Virus record (IMG/VR): IMGVR_UViG_3300020457_000029 | Location: 1-37,401 of that record | Reading direction: 5' to 3' (one strand) | DNA length: 37,401 nucleotides | DNA from: a virus | In this document: positions 31,544-37,401 of the stretch, one piece after another | Layout of the letters: every line of letters starts with the position of its first letter | Position numbering within the stretch: position 1 is the stretch's first letter | Position numbers and translations under genes: made by a program | Notes under the pieces: model-generated | Told to the model about the DNA's origin: nothing | The model's input: the letters and a program-made list of their open reading frames with translations, nothing else | Database searches by the model: none

Positions 31544-32827
31544 TTAATTAAACGTTTTCTTTTTTATTCTTAGTTTTGAAGAATCAAGTCCACTAATTGC
31601 TTTTACTTTTAATCCACCTACAAATATTTCTCCTGAAGCAGTTTTTCTTGGTTCAGTACTAATATTTTTAGATTTTGCTAATTGATCTTTAATAGCGTCG
31701 GTTTTACCTTGCTCATAAAAATGATTAGCAATAGTATCTACATTTCGTGCTGCAAATAAAGCTTTATGGTAACCTCTAGTGTCTTCTACTTCTCCTTTAT
31801 CATTTAAGAACTTCTTAATAAAGTTAGAAATATCTCCTTGAGCTTCTGCCACAGATGAAGGATCTTTTACTCCGTATCTAAATTTTTTATCTCCTAATTT
31901 AAAATCAAAACCTTTGAAGTCTTCGTTAAGAAGGTTTTTGGTATTAGATACAAATCTTTCATGTCTAGCTTTACTAGCTGCTTGATTTTCGTTATAGCGA
32001 TTGAAAAAGTCTGTTGCTTTTTGTTGTTCTTGAGTTACTCCGGGTCTCAACTTGATTTCCGCATAATAATCTTTCTTAAGTCCATCTAAAAACATTCGAG
32101 CTTTAGCTATCTCTTCTTTGTGAGCAAGTTTTTTCTTTTTTATATCTCGCTCGTCGTCCACCTCTTCATCATACTTAAAAGAATCTTCAATAATAAAGTT
32201 TCTTTCTTCAGCATTCAAATGAGGTTTAGATTGTTTGTAATATTCATGAAGCAATGCTTCATCACTTACATTACTGTAATCAGCATTTAAACGGGCATAA
32301 TCTTCAATAGTACCACCCGTTTCTTCCATGAATTTTACTAAATTTTCTATGTTTTCAGGAAGTTTTTGTGTTTCTCCTTCCTGTTGTATTTCTTCTTGTT
32401 TCTGTGAGGTAGTGGTAGTTTCAGAGCTTCTATCCACTCCTGTCTTGTTAGTATTATCTTCTTCATCTATAATTTCTTTTAATGGTGAATCAGACTCTAC
32501 TTTTTCTTCGGTTTCCCGTACTTCTCCAACCACTTTTTCGCTGTCTCCACTGTCTTTTTGTTCTTCGATAGGAGCATCGCCCACATTTGTCTCTGGTGTA
32601 GGAACGGCATATTTTTCTTCTTTTTTAGGTTTACTTAAATCTACTTTTACTAAATCGGGTACTAATTTTTCATCACCTAATTGTTTAGGTTTAGTAACTT
32701 TTTTTATTTTAAAAGTACCCTCTTCTTTAGGAGGTTTATCATCACTTGTTTCTACAGTGGCTTTAGCCTCTTCAACAGTTTCTAATACTTTTTCTTTGAT
32801 AGTTTCTTTTTTTTCTTTTTTTGACAT
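31544..32827 (-). CDS. Scaffolding-type protein, 427 aa
   Basis: The first 170 residues are highly charged low-complexity sequence rich in Glu, Lys, Thr and Ser (KEKKETIKEKVLETVEEAKA). The rest is mostly helical and charged (ERDIKKKKLAHKEEIAKARM), ending in a basic tail, LRIKKKTFN. This composition and the position between portal and capsid genes are characteristic of procapsid scaffolds, whose basic C-terminus binds capsid protein. No protease motif is visible. Sequence identity to known scaffolds was not testable here. Confidence 0.78.
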   Translation of the reverse strand: MSKKEKKETIKEKVLETVEEAKATVETSDDKPPKEEGTFKIKKVTKPKQLGDEKLVPDLVKVDLSKPKKEEKYAVPTPETNVGDAPIEEQKDSGDSEKVVGEVRETEEKVESDSPLKEIIDEEDNTNKTGVDRSSETTTTSQKQEEIQQEGETQKLPENIENLVKFMEETGGTIEDYARLNADYSNVSDEALLHEYYKQSKPHLNAEERNFIIEDSFKYDEEVDDERDIKKKKLAHKEEIAKARMFLDGLKKDYYAEIKLRPGVTQEQQKATDFFNRYNENQAASKARHERFVSNTKNLLNEDFKGFDFKLGDKKFRYGVKDPSSVAEAQGDISNFIKKFLNDKGEVEDTRGYHKALFAARNVDTIANHFYEQGKTDAIKDQLAKSKNISTEPRKTASGEIFVGGLKVKAISGLDSSKLRIKKKTFN

Positions 32828-32858
32828 AATATAATAATATAAAATTAATAATAAATTT

Positions 32859-35276
32859 TTATCTTGGATTAAATTGTTCTAATCCAAAACCACCTAATGT
32901 ATCATTACCGGCTGATTCAAAATCTTTAGGTAATAAATCATTTTGTCTTTGATTTATAAGTTCACTTTCTTGTGTGCCTTGTATACGTATTCTTTTATCT
33001 TTACGATCTTCTATAGCAGCTTCTTTTTGTTGTTGAGCTTGACCTTGAATTTGAGCTAATTGCATATCATATCTAAACTCCTCTGCCATTAATTGTTTTT
33101 TAATTAAAGCTTCTTGTTCCATTCTTTGAATTTCAAATTGAGACTTCGCCTGTTCTATTTGAACTTCTGTATCAGCAAGTGCTTGATTTTTTTGAACCTC
33201 AGCCATAGCAGCTTTTTCTGCCGATTCAGCGTTTGCTTGAGCTTGTGCTTGTATATTTTCTAATTGTTGTGCTCTATCTCTTTCTTGCTTTTCTTTTTGT
33301 CTCAATTTAAGCATTTGATTAGCAAGTTTAATATTCCTTACCTCTCTTATATCTATTGCATCTTCTAATCCAATATTACCTGCTTGTAGAGCAATTTGTA
33401 TATTTTGTTCTAAATTAGCCTGTTCTTCTTCATCTGGTTCTAATTCTAAAAATATACCAAAATCATGTAAAGAAAGTTTTTCTATTTCTTCTAATGTAGA
33501 AATATTAAATCCATTAATACTACTTATTAAAGATTGTTTTGTGGTTGGAAATTGTAACATATCGCTTACTCTCAGACTTACATTTTCACAAACCCTTATA
33601 GTTAAATACATAAGAGACTGTAAAACATGTCTTGTTGCTGTATTAGAGTTAGCTGCAGCTAATTTTTGTAAACCTACTAACGAATCTTTAGCTGGAACGC
33701 TACCATCTCTAGCTTCATTTAATCCAGTAACATCACGAATCATTTGTAAGTAATAATTATATGTTTGAATCATGGATTGAATTTTAGCCATTCCATTAGA
33801 CGTTTGTAATTCTTGTACAGGTACTTTTCCACGATTTATTTCACCATCTTGAGTTAAAGAACGACCAACTATACTACCAGTTTGGAAATACATATTTAAT
33901 GCTTCAGCTGGATTATAATTAGTTCCATTACCTAAATCTACTTCAGCTAAACCATCCACATCTAAATATACTCCATCTGGTACCATTCGAGATAAAACTT
34001 GTTGTAATTTTAAATGAGTTAATTGAATCATATCTGCAAAACCGACTGTTTTACTTACTATTGAATTAATTCTACCTTGATACATCCTAGGTGCACTAAT
34101 AACATAATTCATATTAACTTTAGTAGTATCGCCATATGGTCTTGTCATATTTTCACTTAGTTCCCATTTAAGTAAATTATTACCTAAACCTAAAACTTTT
34201 GCACCACAATACAATACTTCAATAGATCTAGCTATTCTTTCAAAATTATCATTTGGTGGAGGGTTAAAAGTATCAGGTTTTTCTAATGTTTTTTCTAACC
34301 CTTGTTCGGTTTGTTTTATTTTAAATACTTGATCTTGATAAGTTTTATATTCAAAAAATAAAACTTGAACTTGATCTTTAGTTTCTTGTCCCCACCACGT
34401 ATTATCTACGTAAGAATTTTTTCCTGGATATTTTTGTATTTCTTCTAATTCAGCATCAGTAAGTGCAGGAAATTGTCTTTTTACCTCTGATAAAGACATA
34501 TTTTTAACTTCACCTACATAATATATATCTTCAAAATTAGGATCATCTGTATAAGAATAAACAATATTAGCTGGGTTTACATAATCTATAGTAATACCTT
34601 CAGATAAATTAAAATTTGTTTTTACACATCCAATACCTAAAACAGTTAAATCATACGCTAACTGTTTTTTTGTTTGTTCATATTTATTATAATCTAAAAT
34701 ATTATTAATAACTTCTTCTTCTGCTATTTCAACACTTTGCTTAAAATTTAATTGTAAGTATAAATCTAATTCTTCTGTTGTTCCCGGCAAATCATCTGGA
34801 CTTGCTGATGCAAATAAATTAGCATTAGGGCCTAATTGTGCTTGTAAACCCTCTATCATTTCTTTATTTTCTATATCTCTTATAGCATTTTGTGCAAACT
34901 CTGTTTTATTTTTAATAGCAAAAGGATCTTGAGCAAAAGATTTAATATCGTAACCTTTTTCAGTCATTCCATTAACTACTATATCTACAAATTTAGATAA
35001 TATAGGAACAGGTTTCCAATCTAAATTAAGATAAGATAAATCTCCATTAACCGCAAGTTCATCTTTATATTTTTGAACTGGTTGTTCTCCTCTAGCATAT
35101 AATCTTAATCTATTAAAATTTTGAAAATTACTTATAAACCGGTTTTGACCACTAGAATTTCTAAACCACTCACTTTCAATTGCTTGAGCTACCTGTAATC
35201 CATACTGTCTAGATTTTTTCTCTTCTTCAGGTACTACCTGATCTGGGAAAGCACTATTATAGTTAATGTTAACCAT
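32859..35276 (-). CDS. Portal protein, 805 aa
   Basis: The N-terminal part contains FNRLRLYARGEQPVQKYKDE and LSYLNLDWKPVPILSKFVDI, a signature I recall from portals of crAss-like and marine Bacteroidota podophages. Residues up to about 640 form the portal core (VISAPRMYQGRINSIVSK, YLQMIRDVTGLNEARDGSV). From about 655 to 770 the chain is a long Gln/Ala/Glu-rich coiled coil, which would form the barrel above the ring inside the capsid. It directly follows terminase (no gap), as expected for the packaging motor pair. Confidence 0.85.
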   Translation of the reverse strand: MVNINYNSAFPDQVVPEEEKKSRQYGLQVAQAIESEWFRNSSGQNRFISNFQNFNRLRLYARGEQPVQKYKDELAVNGDLSYLNLDWKPVPILSKFVDIVVNGMTEKGYDIKSFAQDPFAIKNKTEFAQNAIRDIENKEMIEGLQAQLGPNANLFASASPDDLPGTTEELDLYLQLNFKQSVEIAEEEVINNILDYNKYEQTKKQLAYDLTVLGIGCVKTNFNLSEGITIDYVNPANIVYSYTDDPNFEDIYYVGEVKNMSLSEVKRQFPALTDAELEEIQKYPGKNSYVDNTWWGQETKDQVQVLFFEYKTYQDQVFKIKQTEQGLEKTLEKPDTFNPPPNDNFERIARSIEVLYCGAKVLGLGNNLLKWELSENMTRPYGDTTKVNMNYVISAPRMYQGRINSIVSKTVGFADMIQLTHLKLQQVLSRMVPDGVYLDVDGLAEVDLGNGTNYNPAEALNMYFQTGSIVGRSLTQDGEINRGKVPVQELQTSNGMAKIQSMIQTYNYYLQMIRDVTGLNEARDGSVPAKDSLVGLQKLAAANSNTATRHVLQSLMYLTIRVCENVSLRVSDMLQFPTTKQSLISSINGFNISTLEEIEKLSLHDFGIFLELEPDEEEQANLEQNIQIALQAGNIGLEDAIDIREVRNIKLANQMLKLRQKEKQERDRAQQLENIQAQAQANAESAEKAAMAEVQKNQALADTEVQIEQAKSQFEIQRMEQEALIKKQLMAEEFRYDMQLAQIQGQAQQQKEAAIEDRKDKRIRIQGTQESELINQRQNDLLPKDFESAGNDTLGGFGLEQFNPR

Positions 35277-37401
35277 CTAATTTAGTATTTTTGAATTTAC
35301 TCCTTTATTGTCATATTTTTTAAAACCTAAAGGAACAGTTGTTAATTTTCGTTCAGCTATAGGTCTATATCTATTTTTATTACAAGCCATTATAGCTAAA
35401 CCAGAACTTATTGAAGCATCGTGCAATGTTCTATTGTTTATATTAAATTTAGCCCAATCTTCTAATGTTCTTTGAAAATATAAATCCCCATAATTTTCTC
35501 CGTTATATCCTATAAAATTTTCTATATAATCTTCTATAGCAGCAGCATGAGCTTGTTTTATATCTTCACTTGAATTGGGTATACCACCTATTTCTCTTTC
35601 TGCTACAGATAATTTATTATAAACTTTATCTGGTCGGTTCATTGAATAACCTCTATAACCTCTTCGTTTTAAATAATATAATAATCTTGGTTTGTTATTT
35701 TCTGCAAGTAATGGCATTCCATAAAAAACTAAAGCCATTAAAACATCTTCAAAAAATATTTCTGCAGTTTGTGGTCTGGCTATATATTCTAAAAAAAATA
35801 TATTAGGAGGAACATCCTCCATTGTAAATTTTGTAAGACCATGAAGTGATCCTTTTGATCCTCTACCATCTACTGTACCAGATATATCATAAGGATCGCA
35901 TCCAAAAGCACCACAATCATTGTTTCCAGGATATTTTATCCCATTTTTTACTAAATATCTATTTTGTAAATTAACAGGAGGAACCCAAGTTATAAAAAAT
36001 CTTCCATTGTTGTTAGGAACAAATAATACTCTAGTATCTTTTATTCCATTTTCCCATTGAAAATTACCCTGAGTAATTATATTAGTATTTTTTAAATCTT
36101 CATTATAATCTATTTGCTCGTAAATTTTTGTTAAATTAAATAAAGATTGTTTAGCTTCATCTCTGAAAGCGTGTTTTTCAGTTCTTGGAAATTGTCTATA
36201 AAATTCATTTAAACTATCTTGATCTTCTTTTAAACCTTCGACTTCGTTTTCCCAGTGGGAAATAACTCCAATGTTAATTTCGGATCCATCAATGCTTTTG
36301 ACGGCTTTTTTTGGAGTTTCGAATATAGGTATGCCATGAGTATTAATGTATCCTTCGTAGTTCCACTCCATAGGTATGAACAAACTATATAATCCTGAAT
36401 TAGTCTGTCCGTTGCGGTTTCTTTTTGTAACATCTGAAGCATCATATAGTTTTTTAAAATTACTACCTCCTTTATCTAAAGCATTAGAGGTAGATCCCAT
36501 CATACATTTTCCAACTATTCTACTACCTAATCTTAACGTTGTTTTCGTGACCCTCCAGTTGTTGAGGATATTATCCGGCCTCTCCCATTTCCCTGATTCA
36601 TCGTGCGCGAGGAGTTGGAGTTTCTCCCCATCATAGGAGTTGTCACCGGTGTTCTTCCAATCGATGGTCGTGTCCAAGCCCTGGAGTTCCTCTTCAATGG
36701 TTGTGTGATTTTCCAGTTTTTTTCTGGTAAGTTTCGAGGCAGGGACTCTATATGCGAGTTCGGTCTTGGGGCGGTCCATACCGTCTTGGATCGGTTTGAA
36801 AAAGAAGGGATAGTTAACTGATATTGGTACCACCTTGTCAGTAAACATCTTTTTCGCATCAGCTCCAGTTTTAGATAATATTCCATATCGTGAATCTGAG
36901 GATATAGTGGCCTGGTGTACCAATTCTGAGGATGCCATGAAAGAAAATCCCGATCGACGGTTCTTAAGGTAGCACATTCCATAACACCTAGTATCGGATT
37001 TACACGCTTCCCAAAAAATAAAGAAAAGTCTGTTTGCTTCTCTAAACTCTGGTTTCCCAACATCAATCTTGGTCCACTGCAAGTACATATAATGAGAACC
37101 AGTAATATAAGTAGAAATACCTTTGTTATAAAACCAAAAGCCTTCTTCGCGTCTTTTAAATTCTTCATCAATGTAATCATACCATTTATCTTTAAAATCT
37201 AAGGAAGTGTTATTCCAATCAAAAACTGTTTTTAATCTTTCTAAAGATTTTGGATAATCAAATACTTCCCAATATTGTTCTTCTTTTTTGTTTGCTCTTT
37301 TATATGTTTTTTCTTCTAACGGTAAAGCAATTTTGAGACCTTGGATTTCATATATTTTACCAATTTGGCCACTTTTGCTGATAACCACGATATCATTTTC
37401 T
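35277..37401 (-). CDS. terL: Large terminase subunit (packaging ATPase-nuclease), 5' partial
   Basis: The frame stays open to the window edge, so the true start is probably outside; the first in-frame alternative is a GTG at 37388 (numbering below counts from it). ATPase: a deviant Walker A, KNRRSGFS (142-149), of the phage lambda gpA type (K-x-x-R-x-G-Y-S), Walker B LQLLAHDE (257-264) and a coupling motif GSTS (298-301). Nuclease (RNase H fold): D498 in GCDPYD, E563 in LLAENN and D657 in LHDASISSG. It packages DNA into the procapsid through the portal encoded next. The ATPase half is far richer in G+C than the nuclease half. No small terminase subunit is visible in the window. Confidence 0.88.
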   Translation of the reverse strand, partial: ENDIVVISKSGQIGKIYEIQGLKIALPLEEKTYKRANKKEEQYWEVFDYPKSLERLKTVFDWNNTSLDFKDKWYDYIDEEFKRREEGFWFYNKGISTYITGSHYMYLQWTKIDVGKPEFREANRLFFIFWEACKSDTRCYGMCYLKNRRSGFSFMASSELVHQATISSDSRYGILSKTGADAKKMFTDKVVPISVNYPFFFKPIQDGMDRPKTELAYRVPASKLTRKKLENHTTIEEELQGLDTTIDWKNTGDNSYDGEKLQLLAHDESGKWERPDNILNNWRVTKTTLRLGSRIVGKCMMGSTSNALDKGGSNFKKLYDASDVTKRNRNGQTNSGLYSLFIPMEWNYEGYINTHGIPIFETPKKAVKSIDGSEINIGVISHWENEVEGLKEDQDSLNEFYRQFPRTEKHAFRDEAKQSLFNLTKIYEQIDYNEDLKNTNIITQGNFQWENGIKDTRVLFVPNNNGRFFITWVPPVNLQNRYLVKNGIKYPGNNDCGAFGCDPYDISGTVDGRGSKGSLHGLTKFTMEDVPPNIFFLEYIARPQTAEIFFEDVLMALVFYGMPLLAENNKPRLLYYLKRRGYRGYSMNRPDKVYNKLSVAEREIGGIPNSSEDIKQAHAAAIEDYIENFIGYNGENYGDLYFQRTLEDWAKFNINNRTLHDASISSGLAIMACNKNRYRPIAERKLTTVPLGFKKYDNKGVNSKILN

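Noticed and set aside
32328-32834. 168-codon open frame antisense to the scaffold gene.
   Set aside because: It is Ser/Phe/Leu-rich, as expected from the complement of Glu/Lys-rich low-complexity sequence, with no plausible context.
36950-36975. Sequence ACGGTTCTTAAGGTAGC resembling the I-CeuI homing-endonuclease recognition core.
   Set aside because: It differs by an inserted base and lies in the codons for the terminase Walker A region, so chance plus coding constraint explains it.
36533-37180. Long open frame (215 codons) on the same strand but in a different frame from terminase, with two more open frames on the opposite strand nearby.
   Set aside because: They lie wholly inside the terminase ATPase coding region, and their length is explained by the local GC-rich composition. 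The translations show no family features.

Overview
The window is a 37.4 kb piece of an AT-rich tailed-phage genome (podovirus-like) that is open at both ends. Three things suggest a host in Bacteroidota, probably a marine flavobacterium-like bacterium. Almost no gene has a Shine-Dalgarno site, and starts instead follow A/T-only leaders. The one classical signal peptide has a predicted cleavage just before Gln. The head and connector proteins (terminase, portal, capsid, connector) look like those of Bacteroidota podophages, including crAss-like phages. The family resemblances come from memory of sequence patterns, not from a database search.

Layout. Bases 1-8575 are a + strand replication and nucleotide-metabolism arm. 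In order it holds a TOPRIM/DnaB-type primase-helicase (5' end missing), a small conserved protein, a thymidylate-synthase-family enzyme, a GIY-YIG-like/MazG fusion, a small helical protein, a T7 endonuclease I-like resolvase, two tiny ORFs (56 and 47 aa), a lipoprotein, ribonucleotide reductase beta (nrdB), a 2-oxoglutarate/Fe(II) oxygenase, a zinc-ribbon membrane protein, three small proteins (one secreted) and ribonucleotide reductase alpha (nrdA). Genes are packed with 1-20 nt overlaps, so translational coupling is likely. Bases 8581-8660 hold hairpins where the two arms converge.

From 8657 to the right end everything is on the - strand. Read in the direction of transcription (right to left) the order is large terminase (start outside the window), portal, scaffold, major capsid protein, an auxiliary protein between two terminator hairpins, connector/adaptor proteins, a 1835-aa tail/adhesin protein, a 493-aa tail protein, a one-TM protein, a secreted thioredoxin-fold-like protein, a GNAT-like protein, two internal-virion-type proteins, a 2367-aa giant ejection-type protein, a two-TM holin-like protein, a 25-codon cationic peptide and an M15 peptidase endolysin. 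The series GNAT-like, gp14-like, gp15-like, giant protein parallels T7 genes 13-14-15-16.

How it works together. The + arm makes and possibly modifies DNA precursors: the RNR pair, a TS-family enzyme whose base-selecting Asn is Asp as in dCMP hydroxymethylases, MazG, and a 2OG oxygenase. It also supplies primase-helicase and junction resolvase. The - arm builds the particle and lyses the cell. The most interesting points are the possible cytosine-modification set, the short cationic peptide in the lysis cassette, the giant protein with a zinc-protease motif and a sigma-like segment, and a GC-rich island inside the terminase ATPase region.

There is no stretch over 300 bases without a gene. 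I saw no tRNA, rRNA, CRISPR array, insertion sequence, integrase or attachment site.
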